Shown here: positions 24,804 to 33,845 of the stretch, in pieces
Position numbering within the stretch: the stretch's first letter is position 1
Layout: the number at the start of each line of letters is the position of its first letter
Source of the DNA: an uncultured Lachnospiraceae bacterium
GTDB lineage: Bacteria > Bacillota > Clostridia > Lachnospirales > Lachnospiraceae
Direction: 5' to 3'
DNA: 64,000 nt
Assembly: GCA_910586645.1 (NCBI GenBank)
Contig: CAJUIS010000003.1
Location: 1 to 64,000, forward strand
Made by a program: the position numbers and the translations under genes
The notes under the pieces: generated by a model
The model's database searches: none
What the model was told of the DNA's origin: nothing
The model's input: only the letters and a program-made list of their open reading frames with translations

Positions 24804-26432
24804 TTACTGCTGCGGCTGCAAAGCCGCAAGCTGCGCCTTTAAACCGGCAAGCTGCTCCTCCGCCGCAAGCAAAAGATCGTAATTTGTCACCTGGGCCTGT
24901 CCCTTTGGAGGAAGCGCGTCATACATTTTTCTCGCCGCCGCAATCGCAGGCTCGCTTTCAAAATTCACTTCTCCAATCGCCTGAATCATGCCTACAACCT
25001 GCGCCGCTTCCTGCGCTACCGCCTCCGCGCTCTCCGTGCCGGGAAGCGTATAGACCAGCACCGGATCTCCCTCTTCAATATTTTCAAATATTTTCTGCGC
25101 CGCGCTTTTCGGAAGATTAATGCATCCGTGGGAACCGCTTGTCTTATAGATGGCTCCTCCAAAGCTGCTCCTCCAGGAAGCGTCATGCATTCCGACGTTA
25201 TTGCAAAACGGCATCCAGTATGTAACCGGAGAAGCGTAATTTTCCCCGCGCAAAACGGCGTCCCGCTCTTTATAGGTCAGCCCGTAGATGCCTGTCGGCG
25301 TATCGTAGTTTTTTGAAACATTCCCGGATACCAGATCGGATTCCACAAGCAGGGAGCCGTTTTTATAGAAGTACAGACGCTGGGCCGTCAAATTAATTTC
25401 CACATAAGTATCGCCATAATCGTTTTCTCCATGGCTCTTTGCCCTCTGGGCATATGTAATTTCCCGTTTTATGGATTCTCCCGTTTTGATATCTTTGATA
25501 AGCTGTTCTTTTTCCCCTTCTTTGTCCACTTTCCAGCCATAATCCCCATTTGTAATTTCAACGGTTGCGCCGGAAGCTGTTTTTAACTTATGTCTGCGGA
25601 ATACGGTGTTATAAGACGCCGCCAGATCGTCAACATACGACGCTACGGCTTCTTCATCAATGGAAACCTCCATGCCGTCAATTTTCATCCAGGTATGCGT
25701 AACTTCGCCGTCAAGCGTTTCCGACTTTTCACCCAGATCGTATGTGACTGCGGATTTTGTGTATCGGTTCAAAGTGTCCGTAAGCCCGATCAGCTCCTGA
25801 TTATCCGATGTTATCTCCGGATTTTTGTAACAGCCCTCTTCTTCTAAGGACACACTTTTTTTCAGATTCTTTACCGCATCTTTCAATACGGTCAAAAGCT
25901 TTTTCTGATCGATTGCGCTTCCCCTTTCCTCCGGGACGATTTCATAGCCTCCCGGCTGATACTCTGAACAATGCGCGTCTTCCGGCTCTTTTTGATTCTC
26001 CTTCTGCATACAGTCCAGTTCTTCTAAAAGCTTTTCCAGTTTCGCTTCATCAAAACCGACCATCGTAGGCTCTTTTAATTCCCTTTCTGAAAAAAGCGCG
26101 GCCGGCCACGCAAAACTGTTCTGCTCTTTCAGACGTTTTAAAATACTGTCTCCAAACTTCGGAGCAAGTGAGATATCCGCTCCTTTTATCACTTCTTTTC
26201 CTTCCTGGCGCGTCTTTAATGTTAAATCGTATCCGCCGATTCCCTCTGTAATCATTTTCTCCACGTCTTCCTTTGACTTTCCGGATACAGACATTCCATT
26301 TAACTTCGTGGAAGGAAGGAAATGGCCCTGATAATAAAATGCCATAAAAAAATAGACGCCAGCCAGAAGCGTCAAAACGACAGCTCCAGTGAGCATCAAA
26401 TAAGTTCTTTTTCCTTTTGCCAGCTTCATCAT
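24804..26432 (-). CDS. L,D-transpeptidase (YkuD) with peptidoglycan-binding-like domain
   Basis: A 542-residue wall enzyme that forms 3-3 cross-links or anchors proteins. Residues ~13-35 are a membrane anchor. A PG_binding_4-type domain follows twice over (residues ~40-300), then YkuD at ~350-470 with HDASWRSSFGG, the catalytic SGSHGCINL (Cys 437) and GDPVLVY. A final ~80-residue Ala/Glu/Gln-rich helical tail is outside the usual architecture. AAAGGAG lies five bases before ATG 26432. Its perfect promoter faces a 26-bp repeat array shared with the divergent PAP2 gene, which hints at joint envelope control. Confidence 0.92.
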   Translation of the reverse strand: MMKLAKGKRTYLMLTGAVVLTLLAGVYFFMAFYYQGHFLPSTKLNGMSVSGKSKEDVEKMITEGIGGYDLTLKTRQEGKEVIKGADISLAPKFGDSILKRLKEQNSFAWPAALFSERELKEPTMVGFDEAKLEKLLEELDCMQKENQKEPEDAHCSEYQPGGYEIVPEERGSAIDQKKLLTVLKDAVKNLKKSVSLEEEGCYKNPEITSDNQELIGLTDTLNRYTKSAVTYDLGEKSETLDGEVTHTWMKIDGMEVSIDEEAVASYVDDLAASYNTVFRRHKLKTASGATVEITNGDYGWKVDKEGEKEQLIKDIKTGESIKREITYAQRAKSHGENDYGDTYVEINLTAQRLYFYKNGSLLVESDLVSGNVSKNYDTPTGIYGLTYKERDAVLRGENYASPVTYWMPFCNNVGMHDASWRSSFGGAIYKTSGSHGCINLPKSAAQKIFENIEEGDPVLVYTLPGTESAEAVAQEAAQVVGMIQAIGEVNFESEPAIAAARKMYDALPPKGQAQVTNYDLLLAAEEQLAGLKAQLAALQPQQ

Positions 26433-26501
26433 ACCGTCTCCTTTTTCCTGCCTGCTTTGTTATTATACACTGCCTTCTCTGTTTTCATGTCTGACATTTT
26501 T

Positions 26502-26529
26502 ATTATAGCGTCCCTTTTTTCTTTGTCAA
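26502..26529 (-). promoter_or_regulatory. Promoter of the L,D-transpeptidase-tcdA unit
   Basis: Consensus TTGACA (26524-26529) and TATAAT (26502-26507), spacer 16 bp, minus strand. The 26-bp repeats begin directly upstream of the -35 box. Confidence 0.75.
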
Positions 26530-26532
26530 ATA

Positions 26533-26630
26533 AAATTGTACTTTCTTAAGATTTCGAAAGAATTTTGAACTCTTAAGCTTTAGATAAATTTTGAAATCTT
26601 AAGATTTTACTAAATTTTGAAATCCGGATT
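26533..26630. repeat. 26-bp tandem repeats between two divergent promoters
   Basis: AATTTTGAA recurs at 26561, 26587 and 26613, exactly 26 bp apart, with a weaker copy before (from 26533). Each unit centres on a palindrome: CTTAAG at 26545 and 26572, AAATCTTAAGATTT (26594-26607) and AATCCGGATT (26621-26630). The array fills the space between the two -35 boxes, so it looks like a multi-copy regulator site. Confidence 0.75.
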
Positions 26631-26657
26631 GCCGCAAAAAAACTCCTGTGATATAAT
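26629..26657 (+). promoter_or_regulatory. Promoter of the PAP2 gene
   Basis: TTGCCG (26629-26634) and TATAAT (26652-26657), spacer 17 bp. The last palindrome of the repeat array touches the -35 box. Confidence 0.65.
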
Positions 26658-26755
26658 CTCTGAAAATGAGCATACCTTATAAAAAGGCGTTTCGCCCTGT
26701 TTTCACGTTCAAAAGGGCATCGGAATCAAGAAAGGATGTCAGGCAGGATAATATC

Positions 26756-27466
26756 ATGGATTTTACAAAACCAAAAGAACTTGCTTTTAAAAACAGACTT
26801 TATACATTTTTCCGGAAATATGCGCACAGCGCTGTACTGTTGTATCTGGTCATTTACCTGCCATGGTTTGGATGGCTGGAAAGCTCTGTGACCAGCCGTT
26901 TTCACATCATACACATGGCGGCGGACGACGTCATCCCTTTTGTGGAATATTTCATTGTCCCCTATCTGCTGTGGTTTCTCTATGTTGCAGCGGCAGTCGC
27001 TTATTTCTTTTTCAAAAATAAAATGGAATATTACAGGCTCTGTACGTTTCTTTTTACCGGGATGACTGTCTTTTTAATCGTTTCGACCGTCTATCCAAAC
27101 GGCCACTGCCTAAGACCTGACGAATTTGCACGGGACAACATTTTCACAGATCTGGTGCGTATGGTATACCATGCGGATACGCCGACGAACCTGTTTCCAA
27201 GCATCCATGTATACAATTCTATCGGCGTAAACGCCGCCGTCTGGCGCTGTGAAAATTTCAGACAGAAAAATTTTCTGCGTTACGGTTCCCTGGCTGCAAT
27301 GATAAGCATTATATTATCCACTGTGTTTTTAAAGCAGCACTCCGTATTTGACGTAATTACCGGCATCGTATTCGCTGCTTTTATGTATACGCTGGTCTAT
27401 TCCAAAGCCGCCGTACGCATCGGATCGGCGAAAACTTCTTTTGAAAACCGCGTAAGGCGCGTATGA
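26756..27466 (+). CDS. PAP2-type membrane phosphatase or phosphotransferase
   Basis: A 236-residue protein with about five or six membrane spans and the PAP2 active-site pattern: NLFPSIHVYNS (motif 2, His) and LKQHSVFDVITGIVFA (motif 3, His and Asp). Motif 1 is reduced (near KNKMEYYR), as in the inositol-phosphoryl-transfer-like branch. Possible roles are lipid or undecaprenyl-pyrophosphate dephosphorylation, or lipid head-group transfer. An in-frame ATG at 26666 falls on the promoter start region and lacks a site; ATG 26756 follows GGCAGGA. It is divergent from the L,D-transpeptidase. Confidence 0.82.
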   Translation: MDFTKPKELAFKNRLYTFFRKYAHSAVLLYLVIYLPWFGWLESSVTSRFHIIHMAADDVIPFVEYFIVPYLLWFLYVAAAVAYFFFKNKMEYYRLCTFLFTGMTVFLIVSTVYPNGHCLRPDEFARDNIFTDLVRMVYHADTPTNLFPSIHVYNSIGVNAAVWRCENFRQKNFLRYGSLAAMISIILSTVFLKQHSVFDVITGIVFAAFMYTLVYSKAAVRIGSAKTSFENRVRRV

Positions 27467-27480
27467 CTTCTATACAATCT

Positions 27481-27508
27481 AAAAAAATGGGGAAAGCATA
27501 TGCTTTCC
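27481..27508 (-). terminator. Terminator of the aldo/keto reductase operon
   Basis: On the minus strand GGAAAGC pairs with GCTTTCC around ATAT, followed by CCATTTTTTT. It lies just after the stop at 27519 and may also slow transcription from the convergent PAP2 gene. Confidence 0.8.
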
Positions 27509-27518
27509 TCATCTTTGT

Positions 27519-28697
27519 TTACCATAGTTTAAACAATGCAATCCCTTTTCTCGCCGCTTTATAAGGCAGCGTTTCCAATTCCCTGACTGCTTTCTTTAAC
27601 TCTTTTCGTATTTCAATCTGCTGGGGACAGTGTTTTTCACACTTTCCGCATTCAATGCACAGCGATGCGCTGCTTTGGTTCCTGCGAAATGCGGTGCACT
27701 GTAAATATTCTTTTCTGGCTCCGCTTTTTGTTTCGGAATACATCTCATTGTAGCAGCGGAATGTAACCGGAATATCGACGCCCGCCGGACACGGCATACA
27801 GTATCCGCAGCCCGTACAGCCAACTTTTACCGTCTTTTCTATCTCTGCCTTTACTCGCTCAACAAGCGCTTCATCCTCTTTTGAAAAATGTCCGGGCGTT
27901 CCTTTTTCCGCCGTTTTTACGTTTTCCGCAATCATTTCCATAGAATTCATACCGGAAAGTACGCAGGTGACTTCCGGCTGGTTATAAAGCCATCGAAATG
28001 CCAGTTCCGCCGGAGTCCGCAAAAGCGCATCCTCCTCAAACAACTGCTTCGCGCTTTTGGGCAGAAGGTTCACCAGGCGGCCTCCCCGTAAAGGCTCCAT
28101 AATAATAACGGGAAGCCCTTTTTCCGCCGCATAGAGAAGCCCGTCCCGTCCCGCCTGGCTGCATTCATCCATATAATTGTACTGAATCTGGCAGAAGTCC
28201 CAGTCATATGCGTCCAAAAGCCTTTGAAACATTTCCGTATGCCCATGATAGGAAAACCCGATATTGCGGATTGCCCCGCTGCTTAACTTTGATGCAATCC
28301 ATTCTTCTATGCCCAGCTTCTTTAATTTTTCCCAGGTGTCCGTATCAGTCAGCATATGCATCAGGTAATAATCAATATAATCCGTCTTTAACCGGCGCAG
28401 CTCTTCCTGGAAAATTTTCTCCGCGCCTTCTATGGATTTTATCATATAATGCGGCAGCTTTGTTGCCAGAAAAACATCTTCCCTGCAGTGATTGCGGTGC
28501 AGGATTTCTCCCACTGCCGCTTCGCTTCCGGGATAAATGTACGCCGTATCCAGATAATTTACGCCTGATTTTACCGCATACATAAGTTCCCGCTCCGCCT
28601 TTTCCAGATCAATGCCGCTCCCTTTTCTTGTAAAGCGCATACAGCCGTATCCCAGTACGGACAATTCCCTTCCTTTTTTATCTTTCCGATACTGCAT
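27519..28697 (-). CDS. Aldo/keto reductase with C-terminal ferredoxin domain
   Basis: A 392-residue protein. Residues 1-~280 form an aldo/keto reductase barrel with tetrad-bearing motifs LDTAYIYPGS (Asp, Tyr), LATKLPHYM (Lys) and YYLMHML (His). The C-terminal ~90 residues bind two iron-sulphur clusters: CTGCGYCMPCPAG and CIECGKCEKHCPQ. This fusion is common in anaerobes and suggests electron exchange with ferredoxin or flavin partners; substrates are unknown. TAGGAG precedes the ATG. It starts 9 bp after the nadE stop, so it is the last gene of the methyltransferase-hslO-nadE operon. Confidence 0.92.
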   Translation of the reverse strand: MQYRKDKKGRELSVLGYGCMRFTRKGSGIDLEKAERELMYAVKSGVNYLDTAYIYPGSEAAVGEILHRNHCREDVFLATKLPHYMIKSIEGAEKIFQEELRRLKTDYIDYYLMHMLTDTDTWEKLKKLGIEEWIASKLSSGAIRNIGFSYHGHTEMFQRLLDAYDWDFCQIQYNYMDECSQAGRDGLLYAAEKGLPVIIMEPLRGGRLVNLLPKSAKQLFEEDALLRTPAELAFRWLYNQPEVTCVLSGMNSMEMIAENVKTAEKGTPGHFSKEDEALVERVKAEIEKTVKVGCTGCGYCMPCPAGVDIPVTFRCYNEMYSETKSGARKEYLQCTAFRRNQSSASLCIECGKCEKHCPQQIEIRKELKKAVRELETLPYKAARKGIALFKLW

Positions 28698-28705
28698 TCT
28701 TTCTC

Positions 28706-30622
28706 CTATTCCATTTCTTTTAATTCATCCAGCCAGATTCTTGCGCACGCGTCAGAAGGCATCCTCAAATCCCCTCTCGGCGATAATGCAATTGTTCCCA
28801 CTTTCGGCCCGTCCGGCAGGCAGGAACGCTTAAACTGCTGTGCAAAAAAACGGGTATAATAATTTTTCAGCCACCGATGTATCGTATCGCTGTCATAAAC
28901 GCCTAAAAACGCCAGTTTTGCAAGACGGAATATTTTTTTTGGAGAATACCCAAACCGCAGCATATAGTACAGGAAAAAATCATGCAGCTCATAAGGCCCT
29001 ACAATATCTTCCGTCTTCTGTGAAATTTTCCCGTCCTTTGGCGGAAGAAGCTCAGGACTCACCGGAGTGTCCAAAACATCCGACAGCACATCTTTTAATT
29101 TCCCGTCTCCGCACGCATCTGCATAAAAGCGCACCAGATGGCGCACCAGGGTTTTCGGCACGGAAGCATTGACGCCGTACATAGACATATGATCGCCGTT
29201 ATAAGTCGCCCAGCCTAACGCAAGCTCTGACATATCTCCCGTCCCAATTACCATGCCGCCCTCTTTGTTGGCGATGTCCATAAGAATCTGCGTGCGTTCT
29301 CTTGCCTGCGCATTTTCATACGTCACGTCATGCTTTGAGACATCCTGTCCGATATCCCGGAAATGTACATTCACCGCTTCTTTGATAGGGACCTCAAGAA
29401 ACGTCACTCCCAGGCATTTCACCATATTTACGGCATTGGCATACGTCCGGTCTGTCGTCCCAAAGCCCGGCATCGTAACCGCTTTGATATTGACGCGGTC
29501 AAGCTTAAGCCAGTCAAATGCCCGGACGGTAACAAGCAGCGCCAGAGCCGAATCAAGCCCTCCGGAGATTCCGACAACGGCGCACCGGCACTTCGTATGC
29601 CGCAGCCTTCCCAAAAGTCCCATTGCCTGAATCGTTAAAATTTCATCGCACCGCCTGTCCCTCTCTTCTTTTTTTCCCGGGACAAAGGGATTTGCATCGA
29701 TTCTGCGGGTCAGTTCCGTCCTGCTTCTTTTCAGGGAAAACTCAATTTCCTCATATTCTTCCATACGTTCATACGGCTCAAACGTATTGTTCCGCCTCCG
29801 CTCTTCCAATAATTTCAAAAGATCAATTTCCGTATAAACCGTTTCATTCCAGAACCGCTTTGACTCCGCCAGCAAAACGCCGTTTTCCGCAATCATGCTG
29901 TGGGCGGAATATACGACGTCCTGAGTGGATTCCCCATTTCCTGCGCTTGCATATACGTATCCGGCAAGAAGCCGCGCAGACTGCCCTGTAACCAGATCTC
30001 TCCGGTAAATTTCTTTTCCGACCGCTTCATCGCTTGCAGACAAATTGACAATTAACGTCGCCCCCGCCAGGGCATGACAGACGCTGGGCGGATTCGGCGC
30101 CCACAAATCTTCGCAGATTTCGGCTCCGATCACCAGCTCCTTCATCGTATCGCAGGCAAATAAAAGCTTACGCCCCATCGGCACAGTTTCTTCCCCAATG
30201 TCAAGATATACCGTCTCGTCCATCCCTTTTGCAAAATAACGCGCTTCATAAAATTCATTGTAGTTGGGCAGATAAGTTTTTGGCACAATGCCAAGAATTT
30301 CTCCGCCGCAAAGAGCTGCGGCTGCATTGTACAGCTTTCCCTTATAGCGGACGGGAAGCCCGACAAAAACAATAGCGTCCGCTTCCTCCGTGGCTTTTGC
30401 CGCTTTTTTTAATCCTTCCATGGCTTCCTTTAACAGCAATTCCTGTAAAAACAAATCCCCGCAGGAATAGCCCGTAATGCAAAGTTCCGGGAACACCAGG
30501 ACTTTCGCCCCTTTTTTACAGCTCTCCTTTATGCTTTTACAAATACAGTCTGTATTAAATTTCGTATCCGCCACCTTAAGCTCCGGCGTGATGGCGGCTG
30601 CTTTGATATATCCGTCTTTCAC
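28706..30622 (-). CDS. nadE: Glutamine-dependent NAD(+) synthetase
   Basis: Makes NAD from deamido-NAD, ATP and glutamine. The N-terminal nitrilase-type glutaminase has its triad at Glu 46 (FPELC), Lys 115 (VPKTYLPNY) and Cys 170 (GAEICEDLW). The C-terminal synthetase carries the PP-loop GISGGLDSALAL and GTGDMSELALGWATYNGD. The 638-residue length is normal for the two-domain form. The start is GTG 30622 with AAAGGAG eight bases before. It follows hslO by 21 bp. Confidence 0.95.
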   Translation of the reverse strand: MKDGYIKAAAITPELKVADTKFNTDCICKSIKESCKKGAKVLVFPELCITGYSCGDLFLQELLLKEAMEGLKKAAKATEEADAIVFVGLPVRYKGKLYNAAAALCGGEILGIVPKTYLPNYNEFYEARYFAKGMDETVYLDIGEETVPMGRKLLFACDTMKELVIGAEICEDLWAPNPPSVCHALAGATLIVNLSASDEAVGKEIYRRDLVTGQSARLLAGYVYASAGNGESTQDVVYSAHSMIAENGVLLAESKRFWNETVYTEIDLLKLLEERRRNNTFEPYERMEEYEEIEFSLKRSRTELTRRIDANPFVPGKKEERDRRCDEILTIQAMGLLGRLRHTKCRCAVVGISGGLDSALALLVTVRAFDWLKLDRVNIKAVTMPGFGTTDRTYANAVNMVKCLGVTFLEVPIKEAVNVHFRDIGQDVSKHDVTYENAQARERTQILMDIANKEGGMVIGTGDMSELALGWATYNGDHMSMYGVNASVPKTLVRHLVRFYADACGDGKLKDVLSDVLDTPVSPELLPPKDGKISQKTEDIVGPYELHDFFLYYMLRFGYSPKKIFRLAKLAFLGVYDSDTIHRWLKNYYTRFFAQQFKRSCLPDGPKVGTIALSPRGDLRMPSDACARIWLDELKEME

Positions 30623-30643
30623 TTGCCATTCTCCTTTATTCCC

Positions 30644-31522
30644 TTATTTTTGCCCGGAAGATATCTGCTTTAAATCCTCTGCGCTGAATTTGTAATCGGT
30701 ATTGCAGAAATGGCATTTTACTTCTATGCCTTCCTGGTCTGCAATCATTTCTTCCAGATCTTTTTTTCCAATGGTAGCCAAAGATTTTGCAATCCGCTCC
30801 TTAGAGCATCCGCAGTGAAATTCTACCGGAATCGTATCCGTCACTTCAAACGGAAGATCCAAAAGGACTTCCTTAAGCAGCCCCTCCGGCGTGCCGTCTT
30901 TTTCCAGCAATTCCGTGACGGAGGACAGACCGGAAATTCTTTCTTCCAGCTTCTGAATGATTTTTTCATCTGTAAACGGCATAAGCTGGATGATAAACCC
31001 GCCCGCCTGCCTTACCGTATTGTCTTTATTCATAAGAACGCCAAGCCCGACGGAAGAAGGGATCTGCTCGGATACCGCAAAATAATACGTCAGATCGTCC
31101 GCAATTTCCCCTGTCTTTAGTTCAATTTGCCCCACATAAGGCTCCTTCATTCCGATGTCTTTGATTACGCTCATAATTCCAATGCCAAGCGCGCCTGAAA
31201 CATTTAATTTCCCTCTGGAGTCCGGCGGCAGAATCACGTCCGGCGTTTCAGGATACCCTTTGACATGTCCGTTTGCATCTGCGGTAACTATCAGAGCCTT
31301 TGCCGGGCCGCTCCCCCGAATCTGTATTGTCAGCAGATCTTTTTCCCCTTTCATCATGGCGCCCATCATAGCCGCGCCGGACAAAAGCCTGCCAAGCGCC
31401 GCCGTTATAACCGGGCTTGTGTTATGGCGCCTTCTTGCCGTCTCCGCCGTGTCTTTTGACGTAACGGCAAATGCCCGGATCTGGCCGTCCGCCGCAGTCG
31501 CCCTTATCATATAATCTGGCAT
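30644..31522 (-). CDS. hslO: Redox-regulated chaperone Hsp33
   Basis: A 292-residue cytoplasmic holdase that becomes active when oxidised. The zinc-binding switch cysteines are all present: C237-x-C239 in FHCGCSKER and C270-x2-C273 in VKCHFCNTDY. GGGAGG lies six bases before ATG 31522. It is preceded by a methyltransferase gene whose stop is one base away and followed by nadE. Confidence 0.96.
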   Translation of the reverse strand: MPDYMIRATAADGQIRAFAVTSKDTAETARRRHNTSPVITAALGRLLSGAAMMGAMMKGEKDLLTIQIRGSGPAKALIVTADANGHVKGYPETPDVILPPDSRGKLNVSGALGIGIMSVIKDIGMKEPYVGQIELKTGEIADDLTYYFAVSEQIPSSVGLGVLMNKDNTVRQAGGFIIQLMPFTDEKIIQKLEERISGLSSVTELLEKDGTPEGLLKEVLLDLPFEVTDTIPVEFHCGCSKERIAKSLATIGKKDLEEMIADQEGIEVKCHFCNTDYKFSAEDLKQISSGQK

Positions 31523-31523
31523 T

Positions 31524-32285
31524 TTATACCTCCCTTTTCTTTGTGCATTCCCGCGCTATGATATAAATCCTCTCGTCCTCTTTTTTCGGCGGCCGTCGGG
31601 TATTCTCCCCGTAACACGCTACAAATTCCATCCCGGACTGTCTGATCAAATCCTGAATTGTTTCAGGCGCATAGCCTCTCTGGCAGTGCGTTTCTTTGTA
31701 TCTGCGGTATCTGCCGTCTTCTTCTTTCACAAAAAAAGTCATATCATATTCATTGATTTGTGATTCTTCCTCATAGTAATTTTCCCAGATAAAACTTCCT
31801 TCTTCCCTGTTTTCACAGATTGTCGCATTCCCCAGTATTTCCCGGTATTTATATAGAGTGTTCAGATCAAACAAAAAAATACCGCCCGGATCCAGATAGT
31901 TATTGACAAGACGAAATACGGCAAGCAAATCTTCCTCTTCTGTAATATAATTTATGGAATCGCAAACACTGATCACCGCCCTTACCGTTCCGTAAAGCTC
32001 AAAATCCCGCATATCCTGATTCAAATATAAGATGCCGGAGCCTTCCGTTTCCTGCGCCGCCGCAATCCCAAGCATCTCTTCGGAAGAATCTATGCCAATC
32101 ATATCATATCCCGCTTTCGCCAAAAGCCTTGTCATCTTCCCCGTCCCGCATCCCAAATCCAAAAGAATGCCGGATTCTGCGCCGTAATCCCGTAAAATTC
32201 CGGCAATATACTCACTCCAGGATTCATAAGGCACATTGTCCATAAATAAATCATATACTTCGGCAAAACCGCTGTACGCTTTCAA
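31524..32285 (-). CDS. Class I SAM-dependent methyltransferase
   Basis: A 253-residue Rossmann methyltransferase with motif I ILLDLGCGTGKMTRLL, the acidic ribose ligand in MIGIDSSEEML, and AVISVCDSINYI as motif IV. The following FDLNTLYKYREILG and FIWENYYEEE resemble small-molecule methyltransferases of the YqeM/Cyclopropane-like group. The substrate is unknown. The start is TTG 32285 with GGGGGAG five bases upstream. It is the first gene of the hslO-nadE operon. Confidence 0.88.
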   Translation of the reverse strand: MKAYSGFAEVYDLFMDNVPYESWSEYIAGILRDYGAESGILLDLGCGTGKMTRLLAKAGYDMIGIDSSEEMLGIAAAQETEGSGILYLNQDMRDFELYGTVRAVISVCDSINYITEEEDLLAVFRLVNNYLDPGGIFLFDLNTLYKYREILGNATICENREEGSFIWENYYEEESQINEYDMTFFVKEEDGRYRRYKETHCQRGYAPETIQDLIRQSGMEFVACYGENTRRPPKKEDERIYIIARECTKKREV

Positions 32286-32324
32286 CTGCGCTCCCCCTCT
32301 TTCTAAAAATCCGGCTGTTTTTCT

Positions 32325-32353
32325 ATTATAAAATATGTCGCTTTAAAATTCAA
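32325..32353 (-). promoter_or_regulatory. Promoter of the methyltransferase-hslO-nadE-AKR operon
   Basis: TTGAAT (32348-32353) and TATAAT (32325-32330) with a 17-bp spacer on the minus strand. Confidence 0.75.
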
Positions 32354-32400
32354 CACCGACAGCCTTTGGGTTTCCGGCGCAAAAATATTTTTTCTGACCA

Positions 32401-32442
32401 ATTGCAAAACCGGAGCTGTCAGAAACGCTCCGGTTTTGCAAT
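32401..32442. terminator. 16-bp perfect inverted repeat after the GH32 gene
   Basis: ATTGCAAAACCGGAGC (32401-32416) is the exact reverse complement of 32427-32442, with a 10-nt loop. The GC-rich core flanked by AAAA/TTTT resembles a bidirectional terminator. It would end the GH32 transcript before the next operon's promoter. Confidence 0.75.
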
Positions 32443-32496
32443 GCCGCCTGTTCTATTGTTCAAAAATATACATCGAAAAACCTTCTTGAAAAAATC

Positions 32497-33822
32497 TTAC
32501 CCTTTCTCCGCCGCAAACAATGCCGTCTCCACGTCTCCTGTGCATATAATTTCCCGTGTCAGGCCATACACCGCATTGCTGATGACATATTCCCCGTCAT
32601 TGACAAACACTTCCACCAAATTGGAATCCACAAGAATGCAAAGATGAAAACCGTCCTTTAACTCCGGCGTCTCTGAAACAAAATGCGCTCCTGCTTCATA
32701 TGGAAAAACTGCGCTGCGATCTGTCGTTATACAGTTTCCCTCTCTGAAAATCAGAAATCCTCCGATATTAATTCCTTCCCCGTCCCGCAGACTGCAGCAG
32801 ACCATGTATCCGTCTGCGGAAGCTTCCGCGGCGCTTGAAATTTCTCTGTAATACGCCTTTCTGATATTCGGATGCATATGGAAATAAATATGCCCGTCCT
32901 TAGTCTCTATCACCCGCGGTGCGCAAAACATCCCGATCCAGCCTGCATCCACAGGTTTTGGCATCCGAACCCACGCCATCATTACGCGTCTTCCTTCTTT
33001 ATCCAACGTCGTCTGCGGCGCATATAAATCCATGCCGTAATCCATAAACTGATATTGATCTGGCAGCTTCATTTCACAGGATGCCTCGTCAAATTCCACT
33101 AAAAAGCAAATCGATTGATTCGTTTCCTTTTCTCCGCTTTTCAAAAGCCCCATTGCGGAAACCAGGAGAACCTGCCCGCCGTCTGTTTCAAAATAATCCG
33201 GGCATTCCCACATCCAGCCGAAAGACTCGTCTTTCCATGCCCGGTTCACATATGAAAAGTTTTTGAAATCTATGCTCTTATAAAACAGGACTTCACCCTG
33301 CCTTCCCTTTACGCTGCTGCCCAAAATAATATACCAGGCATCTTTTCCCCTCCAGATTTTCGGGTCTCTGGTATGCGCCTTATGCCCGATGCGCTCGTCC
33401 GTAACCGGCGGGATAACCACCCGTTTATCTTTCCAGTTATCAAACGAAAACCCGTCCTCTGACGAAATCATCATCTGCGCGGATATAAACCGATCCTCTC
33501 TGCTGACATGAATATCTCCCGGATCCGGCTCTTCGTAGCGCACGCCCGTATAAACCAGATGCAGCGCATGATCATGCGCAATCGCACTTCCTGAAAAACA
33601 GCCGTTTTGATCTTCCCGCTTCGTTGGAAACAAAGCGACGCCCCTATGTTCCCAGTGAACCAGATCTCTGCTTACCGCATGTCCCCAGTGCATTGTCCCC
33701 CAGCGGGGGGCATATGGAAAGTACTGGTAAAACATATGGTAGTATCCCTGATAAAACAGAAATCCGTTCGGGTCATTGATCCAGTTCCCCGGCGCCTTTA
33801 AATGCAAGTTCTGTTTTTCCAT
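32497..33822 (-). CDS. GH32 beta-fructofuranosidase / sucrose-6-phosphate hydrolase
   Basis: A 441-residue intracellular hydrolase of sucrose or fructo-oligosaccharides. Catalytic motifs are intact: nucleophile in GNWINDPNGF, transition-state Asp in HTRDPKIW, and acid/base Glu in MWECPDYF. No signal peptide. ATG 33822 has GGAGG four bases before it; the upstream in-frame start overlaps that site. It is the last gene of an operon with a complete binding-protein-dependent sugar transporter, so the imported sugar is probably an unphosphorylated fructan or sucrose-type oligosaccharide. Confidence 0.93.
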   Translation of the reverse strand: MEKQNLHLKAPGNWINDPNGFLFYQGYYHMFYQYFPYAPRWGTMHWGHAVSRDLVHWEHRGVALFPTKREDQNGCFSGSAIAHDHALHLVYTGVRYEEPDPGDIHVSREDRFISAQMMISSEDGFSFDNWKDKRVVIPPVTDERIGHKAHTRDPKIWRGKDAWYIILGSSVKGRQGEVLFYKSIDFKNFSYVNRAWKDESFGWMWECPDYFETDGGQVLLVSAMGLLKSGEKETNQSICFLVEFDEASCEMKLPDQYQFMDYGMDLYAPQTTLDKEGRRVMMAWVRMPKPVDAGWIGMFCAPRVIETKDGHIYFHMHPNIRKAYYREISSAAEASADGYMVCCSLRDGEGINIGGFLIFREGNCITTDRSAVFPYEAGAHFVSETPELKDGFHLCILVDSNLVEVFVNDGEYVISNAVYGLTREIICTGDVETALFAAEKG

Positions 33823-33845
33823 ACTTCCTCCGTCCAAAATTCCTT

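Noticed and set aside
32401..32442. 16-bp perfect inverted repeat as a regulator site
   Set aside because: Position after a stop codon and AAAA/TTTT-flanked GC core fit a terminator better.
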